From: JAMQKA01 sp034521835 | GTDB lineage: Bacteria > Bacteroidota > Rhodothermia > Balneolales > Balneolaceae | Direction: 5' to 3' | NCBI GenBank assembly: GCA_034521835.1 | Contig: JAXHMA010000010.1 | Coordinates: 124,001 to 188,000, forward strand | Length of the DNA: 64,000 nt | Part shown: positions 9,048 to 19,237 of the stretch, piece by piece | How positions within the stretch are numbered: position 1 is the first letter of the stretch | How the letters are laid out: the number at the start of each line of letters is the position of its first letter | Translations under genes and position numbers: made by a program | Notes under the pieces: model-generated | Databases searched by the model: none | What the model was told of the DNA's origin: nothing | The model's input: only the letters and a program-made list of their open reading frames with translations

Positions 9048-10183
9048 TGCTTTACGAACTAATTCACTGGTTAGAAATAAACTACCAACCGCCTGGCTTC
9101 AGTGCATTTGAATTTATCACGACACGGAGCGCAGTAGCGGCGGCAATGGCTCTTTTCATCAGCGTGATGATCGGCCGCGCCATCATCCATTGGCTGGAGC
9201 GGATGCAGCTCCGCGAGGTGATCCGAGAAGATATAGGGCTGGATACACACCTATACAAGGCTCACACTCCTACAATGGGTGGGGTCATCATACTTCTTGC
9301 GGTGCTTATTCCCGCCCTGCTCTGGATGAAAATGAATAGTGTGTACACTTGGATGATAATACTGGTTACTCTGCTGCTCGGCATTGTTGGCTTTATAGAT
9401 GACTACATCAAAGTAGTGAAGAAGGATAAATCTGGCCTGCACAGCCGTTTTAAACTAGCAGGGCAGATCGTAGTAGGGCTTGGGCTTGGAGCTGTGCTCT
9501 ATTTTTACCCTGATTTTTCGGAATTCAACACGCTGTCTACAGTCCCTTTCCTAAAAAATGTAAATATCGATTACGCCATTTTCGGTGAGGCTTTGGGGTG
9601 GATTGTGTATATCCCGGTGGTTGTGTTTATCATCACCGCGGTGAGCAACGCTACCAACCTGACCGATGGACTCGATGGACTGGCAGCTGGCACCTCCGCC
9701 ATTGCGGGCTTAATCCTGGGCATTTTTGCCTACGTTTCCGGCCGAACTGATTTTTCCAGTTTCCTCGATATTATTTACCTGCCGGGGGCTGGAGAGCTGA
9801 CTATTTTCTGCGCCTCGCTGGTAGGGGCCTGCATGGGGTTTTTATGGTACAATACCCATCCAGCGTCTGTTTTTATGGGAGATACCGGCTCGCTAGCTCT
9901 TGGTGGTGCGTTTGGTGCACTGGCATTGATGCTGCACAAAGAACTGTTGCTGCCGATTATCTGCGGAATTTTCTTCGTGGAAACCTGCTCGGTCATTATT
10001 CAAACTCTTTGGTTCAAGTATACTCGAAAACGATATGGTGAGGGACAACGCGTCTTTTTGATGACGCCGATCCACCACCACTTTGAGAAGAAAGGCTGGC
10101 CCGAATCCAAAATCGTGGTGCGGTTCTGGATTATCGCGGTGCTCCTTGGAATTCTAAGCCTGTTAACCCTGAAGTTGCGATGA
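9047..10183 (+). CDS. mraY: Phospho-MurNAc-pentapeptide transferase MraY
   Basis: MraY transfers phospho-MurNAc-pentapeptide from UDP to undecaprenyl phosphate, giving lipid I at the inner face of the membrane. The intact 378-residue product has about ten hydrophobic spans. It shows the family motifs HTPTMGG (~residue 75), FIDDYIKVVKKDKSGLHSR with the catalytic aspartates, NATNLTDGLDGLA, and the C-terminal PIHHHFEKKGWPE. It overlaps murE by one base and murD by four (ATGA), so the three genes are translationally coupled. Confidence 0.96.
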   Translation: MLYELIHWLEINYQPPGFSAFEFITTRSAVAAAMALFISVMIGRAIIHWLERMQLREVIREDIGLDTHLYKAHTPTMGGVIILLAVLIPALLWMKMNSVYTWMIILVTLLLGIVGFIDDYIKVVKKDKSGLHSRFKLAGQIVVGLGLGAVLYFYPDFSEFNTLSTVPFLKNVNIDYAIFGEALGWIVYIPVVVFIITAVSNATNLTDGLDGLAAGTSAIAGLILGIFAYVSGRTDFSSFLDIIYLPGAGELTIFCASLVGACMGFLWYNTHPASVFMGDTGSLALGGAFGALALMLHKELLLPIICGIFFVETCSVIIQTLWFKYTRKRYGEGQRVFLMTPIHHHFEKKGWPESKIVVRFWIIAVLLGILSLLTLKLR

Positions 10184-11544
10184 GAGAAGTTAAAGACCAA
10201 CATATCGTTGTTATTGGCGCCGCCCGGAGCGGGATGGCAGCGGCTTCTCTGCTTCATAAAAAAGGGGCTGAAGTGTTTGTTACAGATCACAACCGGCTTT
10301 CTGAGGAAGATCGCCAGCACTTGGAGGCTACCGGCATTCCATATGAAGAAAATGGGCATACCGACCGCGCTCGACAGGGCGAATTTGCCGTAGTGAGCCC
10401 CGGCGTGCCGACCGAAGCCCCGCTGGTCCAAAAATACCTGAATGCAGGAAAAAACGTGTATTCCGAACTGGAAGTGGCAAGCTGGTTTAATAGCAATCCG
10501 ATCGTAGCAGTAACCGGGTCCAACGGAAAAACAACAGTTACCAGCTGGCTGGGCCACACGTGGAAATTATCGAAGAAAAATGCAGTTGTAGCTGGAAATA
10601 TTGGACACGCTTTTTCAAACGCTGTATCTGGGGATGAGACTTCTGATCGAGATGTAATACTGGAAGTAAGTAGTTTCCAGCTCGATCATATTGACAATTT
10701 TCATCCCCGGATAAGTATGATCTTAAACATTACGCCAGACCACCTAGACCGGTACCAGAACAGTATTGAGAAGTATGCGGCATCAAAATTTCGGATTACA
10801 GAAAACCAGAACGCTGACGACTGGTTCATCTATCATTATGATGACCCGATTGTCAGTGAACACGCAAAATTTCTAAAGCAGAAATCGAATGCTCCCAAGT
10901 TGCTGGCATTTTCCAGTAGCTCGGAATTGCCCACTGGTGCATTCATTCGCAATGACAAAATAATTTTGAAACTTAATCAAAAAGAAGAAGTGCTTATGCC
11001 GATTAGTGATATTAGACTTAGCGGTACGCATAACCTGAATAATGGACTTGCTACTGCGCTTGCGGCCCGTGCTTCAGAAATCAAGAACGACGTTATTCGC
11101 GAAAGCCTTAAAACATTTGAGGGTGTTGAGCACCGGCTGGAACTAGTGCGAAAAGTAGATGGGGTTCGCTACATCAACGACAGCAAGGCCACCAATATAA
11201 ACGCCGTTTGGTACGCGTTGGACAGCTACAAAATGCCGATGGTGCTTATTCTTGGCGGCCGTGATAAAGGCAACGATTATAGTGAGCTGATTCCACAGAT
11301 TCGCGAAAAAGTCCATACGATTGTGGCCATCGGTGAGGCAAAAGCCAAAATTGAGAATCAGTTAAAACCGGTTGTGCCTAATTTTGAAACAGCTGAAACA
11401 CTGCCCGATGCGGTAAAGATAAGCCGGGGCTACGCCAAGCGCGGCGAAATTGTGCTACTCAGTCCCGCCTGCTCCTCGTTCGATATGTTCGAAAACTATG
11501 AGCACCGCGGCGAAGTGTTCAAACAGGCAGTAAATAATCTTTAA
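10180..11544 (+). CDS. murD: UDP-MurNAc-L-alanine:D-glutamate ligase MurD
   Basis: MurD adds D-glutamate to UDP-MurNAc-L-alanine in the cytoplasm. The intact 454-residue product has an N-terminal Rossmann-like UDP-binding domain (VVIGAARSGMAAASLL), the ATPase P-loop AVTGSNGKTTVTSWLGH (~residue 112), EVSSFQLDHI, NITPDHLDRY and the C-terminal-domain motif INDSKATNINAVWYAL. Its start overlaps the end of mraY, and a ~60-nt gap separates it from ftsW. Length and motif order are typical. Confidence 0.96.
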   Translation: MREVKDQHIVVIGAARSGMAAASLLHKKGAEVFVTDHNRLSEEDRQHLEATGIPYEENGHTDRARQGEFAVVSPGVPTEAPLVQKYLNAGKNVYSELEVASWFNSNPIVAVTGSNGKTTVTSWLGHTWKLSKKNAVVAGNIGHAFSNAVSGDETSDRDVILEVSSFQLDHIDNFHPRISMILNITPDHLDRYQNSIEKYAASKFRITENQNADDWFIYHYDDPIVSEHAKFLKQKSNAPKLLAFSSSSELPTGAFIRNDKIILKLNQKEEVLMPISDIRLSGTHNLNNGLATALAARASEIKNDVIRESLKTFEGVEHRLELVRKVDGVRYINDSKATNINAVWYALDSYKMPMVLILGGRDKGNDYSELIPQIREKVHTIVAIGEAKAKIENQLKPVVPNFETAETLPDAVKISRGYAKRGEIVLLSPACSSFDMFENYEHRGEVFKQAVNNL

Positions 11545-11609
11545 CAGTTATCATTAGCAATTGAATAGTCTTTTTTCAAACACTGTTTACTTAAAACAAA
11601 CAATGAGCA

Positions 11610-12800
11610 TTGATCTATACGTCTCCAAATAACAACATAAAATCGATTCTGGGCGGTACCCCGGAAGAGGTCGATACTGGCAAGCAGAGCAGCGACCGTC
11701 CGTTGCTGGTTTCTGTTATTTTCCTGATGGTATTCGGGGTGCTGGCGGTCTACTCTTCCATTGCGTATTTCGCGGAGAGCAATGGCACTTCTGCGGGTAA
11801 TTTGGTGCTCGGTCATGTTTTAAAGCTCGGAATGGCGTTTTTGGCCATGCTTATTATATCCAAATTCAACTATCACAAAATCGCCAAGCTAAGTTACCTC
11901 GGCATGTTCTGTAAGCTGGGGATTACTGGTGATTACCATGGCATTTGGCACAGAGCTGTTCGGGGCCAAGCGCTGGATCTACATCGGTGGATACTCCTTC
12001 CAGCCGGCCTCGTTTGCATCAGTTGCATTGATCATTCATGTAGCCGTTCTGCTGCACCGAAAACAAGACTACATCAAAGATTTTAAACGCTCATTCATGC
12101 CCATCATGTTCTGGATTATAACCACTTGTGGGCTGATTGGCCTGGAGGATTTCAGTTCTGCGGCCATCCTGCTGATGATGTGTCTGCTGATGATGTTTGT
12201 GGGCCGCATCAATATATTGCATTTGGGCGGCTTGTTAATGGTTGGACTTATTGGAGCAGCGGCTCTTTTATACACATCGCCGGAGCGGATGAGCCGGGTT
12301 ACCCATTATGTGGATCAGATTGTGCATATCAAAAGTGATGAGTTTAATGCTAATGATGGCTACCAGGCCCAGCAGGCGCAGATCGCGATAGCTCAAGGCA
12401 ATATTTTGGGCGTGGGCATGGGATGAGTACTCAACGCGATTTCCTGCCCGCTCCCTATAATGATTTCATTTTTGCGATTATAGCCGAGGAGTATGGCATA
12501 CTAGGCTCGCTGGCTCTTATCCTGCTCTTTTCCATCATCTTGCTGCGGGGTATTGCCGTGATTGCCAAGAACGCGAACGATACGCTGGGAACATTCCTGG
12601 CTGTTGGGTGCACCCTGCATATCACTTTATATGGCTTCATAAATGCAGGTGTAGCAAGTGGCCTTCTGCCGGTAACCGGTCTCCCGATGCCGTTTGTCAG
12701 TTATGGCGGCTCAAGTATATTGTTTGCTGGATTAATGGTAGGGCTGCTGATGAATATTTCAAAGCACGACCGTAAGAAAAGAAAGATGTTTTATGCCTGA
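11610..12800 (+). CDS. ftsW: Septal glycosyltransferase FtsW, two frameshifts
   Basis: FtsW is the SEDS-family polymerase that makes septal glycan strands with FtsI. The product would have ~397 residues and about ten spans. The first part (span at VSVIFLMVFGVLAVYSSIAYF) is in one frame. A shift near 11915 leads to the segment with GAKRWIYIGGYSFQPASF, and a second near 12420 to GMG-STQRDFLPAPYNDFIFA and LPMPFVSYGGSS. The start is uncertain. TTG 11610 is in frame, while ATG 11603 is a better codon but runs into a stop after nine codons, which may be another indel. It sits between murD and murG as expected. Confidence 0.9.
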
Positions 12801-13958
12801 ATTAGCCCAGAAAAATCACCCGAGATTGACCCGGCCGCTACGGTCACGGCAAAACCACGGGTTCTTATTGCCGCGGGTGGCACAGGTGGACACGTATATC
12901 CAGCTATTGCCATTGCTGATGCCATAAAGCAACAGGTACCACGGGCAGAGATTCTATTCGTCGGTACCAAAGATCACATGGAATGGCGGGTGGTACCCAA
13001 GGCGGGCTATAATATTAAAGGAATTTGGATCAGTGGCTTTCACCGAAGATTGACGCTTAAAAACCTGATGTTCCCTGTTAAACTGACTATAAGCCTGATG
13101 CAGAGCCTGGGCATAATTACAAAATTTGATCCCCATATAGTAATCTCGTGTGGAGGGTACGTGGCCGGCCCCATTGGATGGGTTGCCAGCAAACGAGGAT
13201 ATACCCTGGTGATACAGGAACAAAACAGTTACCCGGGCGTTACCAACCGTTTGCTGGGAAAAAATGCAGAGCTAATTTTCACCGCTTTTGAGGATGCAAA
13301 CCAGTACTTCCCGGAACAAAAAACCAAGGTGACTGGCAACCCAACGCGTTCAGAACTTACGGAAGCGGATCATGAAGTAGCATATAAAGCGTTTGGATTT
13401 GATCCCCAGCAACGAACGATGCTGGTACTGGGTGGCAGTGGCGGTGCACGGTCAATTAATGAAGCAATGGCCGCAAATATCAAGAAGCTTCACCATGAAC
13501 AGAAGTTGCAGATCATCTGGCAGTGTGGGAGCACCTATTTTGACAAATACCGCAACGAGGTGGATGAAGATCGGCTTCCCAACCTGAAGTTGATCGACTT
13601 CCTGCAAAATATGGACCAGGCATACGCTGTGGCAGATTTGGTTGTCAGCCGGGCAGGAGCCCTCTCCTGTTCCGAGCTGGCACTTACCGGCAAGCCGAGC
13701 ATCCTGGCGCCATCCCCCAATGTAGCCGGTGATCATCAGACTAAAAATGCGCGTTCCATGGCAGATGCCGGAGCAGCTATTTTGGCCAAAGATGCTGAGT
13801 TAAAAAGTACCTTAGCCGAATTGGTAGAACAGCTAATCAACGACCATGATCGGCTTAAAGCGATGCAGGAAGCTGCCTTGGCCAAAGCGAAGCCTAACGC
13901 GGCAAATGATATAGCAACGGAAATTTTGAAACTAATTGAATCAAAAGAAGATACGTGA
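12793..13958 (+). CDS. murG: Lipid II synthase MurG, frameshift near the start
   Basis: MurG (GT28 family) transfers GlcNAc to lipid I, giving lipid II. The only sensible start is ATG 12793, overlapping the end of ftsW, but that frame must shift near 12805-12830 to reach the glycine-rich loop VLIAAGGTGGHVYPAIAIAD and the rest of the protein. Other family blocks are intact: GGYVAGPIGW, VIQEQNSYPGVTNRLLG, VLGGSGGARSIN, LVVSRAGALSCSELAL, and the UDP-GlcNAc loop LAPSPNVAGDHQTKNA. Total length ~388 residues. It is followed by a 111-nt gap with no gene before murC. Confidence 0.92.
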
Positions 13959-14069
13959 TCAATGAACTCCTAACAGATCTCAAAAAGTATTTGAAGTGAT
14001 GGACAGAGTTGGATATCACTTTATGAATTTTTGAAACAATGAGCGTGTCATATTTGAGACTAAACCTTT

Positions 14070-15494
14070 ATGAGTAAAAAGAAGAACATACAAACACAGC
14101 CTATTTTTGGTCGAACGCGCCAGATTCACATGGTGGGCATTGGCGGTATCGGGATGAGCGGCATGGCGGAGATCCTGCTGCAGAAAGGATACCGCGTGAC
14201 CGGCTCTGATGCTAATATGAGCGATACCGTAGAGCGACTAAAAGAGCTGGGAGCTGAGGTCCATATCGGTCACAATGAAGAAAATATTCAAGGGGCCGAT
14301 GTAGTGGTGTATACCAGCGCCATAAAGGCGGAAAACAATATCGAAACGAAAGCGGCGCTTCAGCAAGGCATACCCGTCATCAAGCGTGCGGAAATGCTGG
14401 CCGAGCTGATGCGGATGAAATACGGCGTCGGCGTAGCCGGCACGCACGGCAAAACAACGACCACCACAATGATCGGCCATGTGGTACAGGATGGCAGTTT
14501 TGATCCCACCATTATCGTGGGCGGCAAAGTGCACAGTTTTGACAAGACAAACGCCGTAGTGGGAGGTGGAGATGTAATCGTGGTAGAGGCGGATGAGTTC
14601 GACCGCACTTTCCTGCGACTGCGTCCATCACTCGCTGTCATTACAAATATTGAAGCCGAGCACCTGGATATTTATGACAACCTCGATGATGTAAAAGAAG
14701 CGTTCATTGAGTTTGCCAACAAGGTGCCGTTTTACGGTGCGGTTATTCTCTGTCTTGATGATCCTAACGTTCGCAGCATTATCCCAAAAATAGACCGGCG
14801 TACGCTCACTTATGGACTTACTCCACAGGCTGAAGTTCGCGCGGTGAACCTGAATATCGATCATTTTCAGTCCACTTTTTCCGTGGTATATAATGATGAA
14901 GAACTTGGCCAAATTTCCCTGCAGGCTCCCGGTGAACATAACGTTAAAAACGCGCTGGCGGCAGTAGCCGTGGGACTAGAACTGGATATGGATTTTGAGT
15001 ACATAAAATCGGGCCTGCAGCGGTTTGAAGGTGTATTTCGCCGTTTTCAGCTTAAGGTAGACAAGGATGATGTGATGGTGATCGACGATTATGCGCATCA
15101 TCCCACAGAGGTACAAGCCACGCTAAACGCTGCCCGAATGGGATGGAAAAAGCGGCGCATAGTGGCCGTATTTCAACCGCACCTGTATTCCCGCACGCAA
15201 GAGCTGTATAAAGAGTTTGGCTCCTCCTTCTTCGATGCTGAGGTGTGCGTCATAACAGATGTGTATCCCTCACGAGAGGAGCCGATTGAAGGTGTAAATG
15301 GAAAGCTTATAGCCGATGCCGCCCGTGAATATGGGCATCGAAAGGTGCATTATGTGGAAGATAAAACCGAGCTACCCGGCAAACTCAAGAATATCGTCCA
15401 GGCAGGGGATATAGTGATAACGATGGGTGCCGGTGATATCTATAAATTTGGCGAACAATTTGTCGATGCACTGCAGGCTGGATTAAAAAACTAG
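14070..15494 (+). CDS. murC: UDP-MurNAc:L-alanine ligase MurC
   Basis: MurC performs the first amino-acid addition to UDP-MurNAc. The intact 474-residue product carries the UDP-binding MVGIGGIGMSGMAEILL near the N-terminus, the P-loop GVAGTHGKTTTTTMIGH (~residue 118), VEADEFDRTFL, TNIEAEHLDIY and the C-terminal DDYAHHPTEVQATL. It is preceded by a short non-coding gap, so it may have its own ribosome loading, and lies 12 nt before ftsQ. Length and motif order are those of typical MurC. Confidence 0.96.
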   Translation: MSKKKNIQTQPIFGRTRQIHMVGIGGIGMSGMAEILLQKGYRVTGSDANMSDTVERLKELGAEVHIGHNEENIQGADVVVYTSAIKAENNIETKAALQQGIPVIKRAEMLAELMRMKYGVGVAGTHGKTTTTTMIGHVVQDGSFDPTIIVGGKVHSFDKTNAVVGGGDVIVVEADEFDRTFLRLRPSLAVITNIEAEHLDIYDNLDDVKEAFIEFANKVPFYGAVILCLDDPNVRSIIPKIDRRTLTYGLTPQAEVRAVNLNIDHFQSTFSVVYNDEELGQISLQAPGEHNVKNALAAVAVGLELDMDFEYIKSGLQRFEGVFRRFQLKVDKDDVMVIDDYAHHPTEVQATLNAARMGWKKRRIVAVFQPHLYSRTQELYKEFGSSFFDAEVCVITDVYPSREEPIEGVNGKLIADAAREYGHRKVHYVEDKTELPGKLKNIVQAGDIVITMGAGDIYKFGEQFVDALQAGLKN

Positions 15495-15506
15495 ATCGAA
15501 ATCCAA

Positions 15507-16262
15507 ATGAGCAAGATGAACAAAGAAAATATCGGCACAGCCTCCGGCGGATTCAATGTGCTGCCGTGGATAACCGGCGCATTGCTGGTGCTGGGTGTTG
15601 CGGTGCTGGCAGGGCTCTACTGGAATCGAAATGTTGTAATCCAGCAGGTGCGCTATACCGGTCACAATTTTACTGCTGAGCAGCAGCTGGTAAGTAGCGC
15701 CGATGTGCCGACGGGCATTTCGCCGGATAGCGTTGACTTTATGTCCATTATCAATAGACTCGAAACGATTCCCCATATAAAACAAGCCGCAATCAATGTG
15801 GAGCCAAGCAGAGATCTCACGATCGAAATCACGGAGCGTCAACCTATTGCGATTTTGGCGAATGGAAATTCCAGGATTTATGTGGATCAGGATGGCATTA
15901 GGCTTCCGATTAAACTTGGAAGAAAAGTAGATGTGCCGATTGTTTATGGATTTAAAACAGGGCCAATGAGCGACACACTTCAATCGGAGGCATGGCAACA
16001 AACCCAGAGTTTCTTAATGGAAGTCAATTCAAGCTCCTTTAACCATGCTACAATTAGTGAAATAGCATGGACTCAAAGCGAGGGCTTAGTAGCACTGAGC
16101 CATGAAAACGGCGTAAAATTAGTTTTCGGAAAAGGAGAGTTTTCGAAGAAGTTCAGAAACTGGAAAGCCTTCTACTCAGAAGTTATCAGCACGAAAGGCA
16201 TCAAAAAACTGAGATCTGTTGACCTGAGGTTTGAGGGGCAGATCGTAACCAGAGAAAGTTAA
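15507..16262 (+). CDS. ftsQ: Cell division protein FtsQ/DivIB
   Basis: FtsQ is a bitopic divisome scaffold that joins FtsL and FtsB. The intact 251-residue product has a short cytoplasmic tail, one membrane span (~residues 17-38, LPWITGALLVLGVAVLAGLY), then a POTRA-type domain (NVVIQQVRYTGHNFTAEQQL) and the beta-rich FtsQ domain with EITERQPIAI and a C-terminal SVDLRFEGQIVTRE. It is short for the family but correctly placed between murC and ftsA. Confidence 0.9.
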   Translation: MSKMNKENIGTASGGFNVLPWITGALLVLGVAVLAGLYWNRNVVIQQVRYTGHNFTAEQQLVSSADVPTGISPDSVDFMSIINRLETIPHIKQAAINVEPSRDLTIEITERQPIAILANGNSRIYVDQDGIRLPIKLGRKVDVPIVYGFKTGPMSDTLQSEAWQQTQSFLMEVNSSSFNHATISEIAWTQSEGLVALSHENGVKLVFGKGEFSKKFRNWKAFYSEVISTKGIKKLRSVDLRFEGQIVTRES

Positions 16263-16283
16263 CACGATGACAGCTTGAGCAAA

Positions 16284-16298
16284 GGGAGTTCAACTCCC
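16284..16298 (+). other. Small perfect hairpin between ftsQ and ftsA
   Basis: GGGAGT and ACTCCC flank a three-base TCA loop within the 100-nt gap before ftsA. No T-run follows, so it is not a canonical terminator. It could stabilise or process the mRNA, or be chance. Confidence 0.3.
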
Positions 16299-16362
16299 AG
16301 AAAAACTGCATCGAATTGAACATTTTTACAACAAAACAGTACGCGAGTAAACCGCAAACATA

Positions 16363-17631
16363 GTGAACATGGAAGAACAAGATAGAATAGTCGTCGGTCT
16401 GGATATTGGAACCACAAAAGTGTGTGCCATCGTAGCCTCTATTGATCCACAGGATCGTATTCACATCCTCGGAGTGGGTAAATCGCCCAGTGATGGACTT
16501 AATCGCGGCGTGGTCGTCAATATTGACAAGACAGTCAATGCCATCCAAAACGCCATTGAACAGGCCCAGCTGGCTTCCGGCATCGAGGTTAACTCGGTGA
16601 ATGTGGGCATAGCAGGTGATCATATCCGTAGCATGCGCAGCAAGGGTGTCATCACCATCAACAACAAAGACAATGAAATCACGGTCAACGATGTGGAGCG
16701 CCTGTTGGAAGATTGCCAGCGTATCATGCTTCCGACCGATCAGCAGATTATCCATGTGATCCCCCAGGAATTTGTGGTGGATGGTCAAGATGGTATCAGC
16801 GACCCGGTTGGTATGAGCGGTATGCGGATGGAAGCCGAGGTACATATCATCACCGGACTCGTTTCCGCAGCTAAAAACATCTACCGGTGCGTGGAGCGGG
16901 CCGGTTACCAAGTGGCGGATATCATACTCGAACCGCTGGCCTCCTCCTACTCAGTACTTGACGATGAAGAGAAAGAAGCCGGCGTTGTGCTGGTGGATAT
17001 CGGTGGTGGAACAACTGACGTTGCGATTTTCCAAGACAACACGATTCGCCATACGGCGGTCATTGCCATTGCCGGCAAAAAAGTGACCGACGATATCCGC
17101 GTGGGGCTCAGCGTGCTGGATGATCAGGGGGAAAAGCTGAAACGCGAACATGGCGAAGCATTTGTAGACATGATTGAAGAGGAAGAATCGATCACCGTAC
17201 CAGGCATTGCAGGCAGGCCGCCCAAAGAGATTACCAAAAGCATCCTTGCAAAGATCATCCAGGCGCGCATGGAAGAGATTCTGGAGATTGTGGCCATTGA
17301 AGTAAAACGCAGTGGCTATGCCGATTCACTGAGTGCCGGCGTAGTGCTCACCGGTGGCGGATCACTGATCAAAAATGTATGTCCGCTGGCGACGGAAGTA
17401 CTCGGCATGGATGCCAAAATCGGCAAGCCTCTGGGACTCAGCGGTGGCCTTATTGAAGAGGTAAACAACCCGATTTATGCAACTGGTGTTGGCTTGGTGA
17501 TGCACGCCATCAAAACCGGCAGCGGGGCCATGAACCAGGCCATTATTCCCGCATCCACCAAAGGATCAAGCGTAGAAAAAGTGATGAATCGCATTGCCGA
17601 ACGGATGAAAAGCTGGTTTAAAGAACTATAA
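16363..17631 (+). CDS. ftsA: Cell division protein FtsA
   Basis: FtsA is the actin-like ATPase that tethers FtsZ filaments to the membrane and recruits later divisome proteins. The intact 422-residue product shows the actin-fold phosphate loops VGLDIGTTKVCAIVA and LVDIGGGTTDVAIF, the adenosine motif VVLTGGGSLIKN and the 1C domain between them. A C-terminal amphipathic helix (MNRIAERMKSWFKEL) serves as the membrane-targeting sequence. The start may be GTG 16363 or ATG 16369. Unusually, it is separated from ftsZ by 241 nt that contain a small ORF. Confidence 0.96.
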   Translation: MNMEEQDRIVVGLDIGTTKVCAIVASIDPQDRIHILGVGKSPSDGLNRGVVVNIDKTVNAIQNAIEQAQLASGIEVNSVNVGIAGDHIRSMRSKGVITINNKDNEITVNDVERLLEDCQRIMLPTDQQIIHVIPQEFVVDGQDGISDPVGMSGMRMEAEVHIITGLVSAAKNIYRCVERAGYQVADIILEPLASSYSVLDDEEKEAGVVLVDIGGGTTDVAIFQDNTIRHTAVIAIAGKKVTDDIRVGLSVLDDQGEKLKREHGEAFVDMIEEEESITVPGIAGRPPKEITKSILAKIIQARMEEILEIVAIEVKRSGYADSLSAGVVLTGGGSLIKNVCPLATEVLGMDAKIGKPLGLSGGLIEEVNNPIYATGVGLVMHAIKTGSGAMNQAIIPASTKGSSVEKVMNRIAERMKSWFKEL

Positions 17632-17691
17632 CATGTAAACTAACAGAATAGAGCAGAACTGAAGAATTGGACAATACAAGGAGTTTAATCA

Positions 17692-17847
17692 ATGAACAAA
17701 AATAAAATTATATCATCTGTCTCATTGCAAGATGAGCCATTACCACGTTTCAATTCTTACCTATATAGCAACAAGATCGTTAATCGATCAGTAAATAGTA
17801 TAACTAGCAAAAATAACAGCAATCTGATAATCAGAAGAGAACAATAA
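17692..17847 (+). CDS. Small ORF (51 aa) between ftsA and ftsZ
   Basis: An ATG at 17692 preceded by AAGGAG at 8-nt spacing opens a 51-codon frame ending in TAA at 17845-17847. The predicted product begins MNKNKIISSVSLQDEPLPRF and is polar, asparagine- and serine-rich, and ends in an RRE-containing basic tail. It has no membrane span. Its Shine-Dalgarno context is nearly the same as that of ftsZ 26 nt downstream. The stretch is clearly richer in A and T than its neighbours. I recognise no family. It may be a genuine small divisome-linked peptide, a translated leader affecting ftsZ, or a chance ORF in a long untranslated region. Confidence 0.45.
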   Translation: MNKNKIISSVSLQDEPLPRFNSYLYSNKIVNRSVNSITSKNNSNLIIRREQ

Positions 17848-17872
17848 AAAGCAATCTAAAAAGGAGTTACTT

Positions 17873-19207
17873 ATGTCTAATCTTAACACACGCTTCAGTT
17901 TTGACGAGAACGGTCAAGACTCTGCGAAGATCAAAGTGATCGGTGTTGGCGGCGGTGGAGGAAATGCCGTTAACAACATGATCAACAAAGGATTGAGCAG
18001 CGTCGAATATATAGCACTAAACACGGACGCCCAGGCCCTAAAAAACAGCCAGGCCGATATTACCATACAGGTTGGATCAAATCTGACTGGTGGACTTGGT
18101 GCAGGAGCCCGACCCGAAATTGGCCGCGAGGCAGTCGAAGAAAACCGGCACGAAATTGATGACGCCATCGAAGGCGCAGACATGATATTCGTGACAGCAG
18201 GCATGGGTGGCGGTACCGGAACCGGTGGAGCGCCCGTAGTCTCAGGCATAGCCAAACGCAAAGGTATCCTAACGGTCGCCATCGTTACTACACCGTTTGA
18301 ATGTGAAGGCCCCAAGCGAATGCGCTACGCCACCGAAGGCATCAGCGAGCTTAAGAAAAATTGTGATACGGTGATCGTGATACCGAATGAGCAGCTGCTC
18401 GAAATTGCCGATGACAACACCACGCTAATGGAGGCTTTTGACAAGGCCAATGAAGTGCTGTACAACGCTACCCGCGGCATCTCCGATCTGATCCTCATGC
18501 CCGGTCTCATTAATCTCGACTTCGCCGATGTCCGGACCACAATGCTCGACGGCGGGGCGGCTATTATGGGCTCAGCAGCAGCCACGGGTGAAGATCGTGC
18601 TGAAATTGCCGCTCGTGAGGCAATCAATTCTCCCCTACTCGATGGCGTCAGCATTCGCGGTGCCAGAAACGTACTGGTCAACATTTCGGCCGGTTCCAAC
18701 CTGGGTATGAAGGAGACAACCACCTCCACCAGTATCATTCAGCAGGAAGCCGGAGAAGATGCCGAAATCATTCTCGGTACGGTGCTCGATGATGAGATGG
18801 AGGATGAACTGCGCATCACCGTGATTGCCACCGGGTTTGACCTGGATGAAGAGGGCAAAACAGCACCGTCAGCTACTCAGCACGAAGAACAAACCGAATC
18901 CCAAAAAACCTCAAGCCAGCTTGAGCGTTCCAAGAAGCAGGCAATGAAAGGACGCAGCGGTTACTCTCCCGACGGTGAACCCTATTATAAAGGAGAACGC
19001 AACCTCAAGAAACTCGACAAGCCTGCTATCTCCCGCCAAGGCGTTAATTACAGCTCAAAAAATAAGGAACAAGACCAAGAGCAGGAGGAGAATGATGGTG
19101 GGCAAAGCAACAAAAATAAGGGCGATACACTGCTCAACAATCGTCGCGAACGGATCGATAAAAGCGATACGGATCAACCGGCATTCTTGCGTAAAATCAT
19201 GGACTGA
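17873..19207 (+). CDS. ftsZ: Cell division GTPase FtsZ
   Basis: FtsZ is the tubulin homologue that forms the Z-ring. The intact 444-residue product has the nucleotide-binding GVGGGGGNAVNNMI, the tubulin signature GMGGGTGTGGAPVVSG, the T5-T7 region with NLDFADVRTTM, and the C-terminal core domain to ~residue 320. A long charged linker rich in E, Q, K and S then leads to a conserved C-terminal peptide DQPAFLRKIMD, the docking site for FtsA and other partners. A good ribosome site (AAGGAG) lies 6 nt upstream. It closes the dcw cluster and is followed by hairpins and a terminator. Confidence 0.97.
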   Translation: MSNLNTRFSFDENGQDSAKIKVIGVGGGGGNAVNNMINKGLSSVEYIALNTDAQALKNSQADITIQVGSNLTGGLGAGARPEIGREAVEENRHEIDDAIEGADMIFVTAGMGGGTGTGGAPVVSGIAKRKGILTVAIVTTPFECEGPKRMRYATEGISELKKNCDTVIVIPNEQLLEIADDNTTLMEAFDKANEVLYNATRGISDLILMPGLINLDFADVRTTMLDGGAAIMGSAAATGEDRAEIAAREAINSPLLDGVSIRGARNVLVNISAGSNLGMKETTTSTSIIQQEAGEDAEIILGTVLDDEMEDELRITVIATGFDLDEEGKTAPSATQHEEQTESQKTSSQLERSKKQAMKGRSGYSPDGEPYYKGERNLKKLDKPAISRQGVNYSSKNKEQDQEQEENDGGQSNKNKGDTLLNNRRERIDKSDTDQPAFLRKIMD

Positions 19208-19237
19208 ATGAAAACTAATCCATAAAATTAACCCCGA

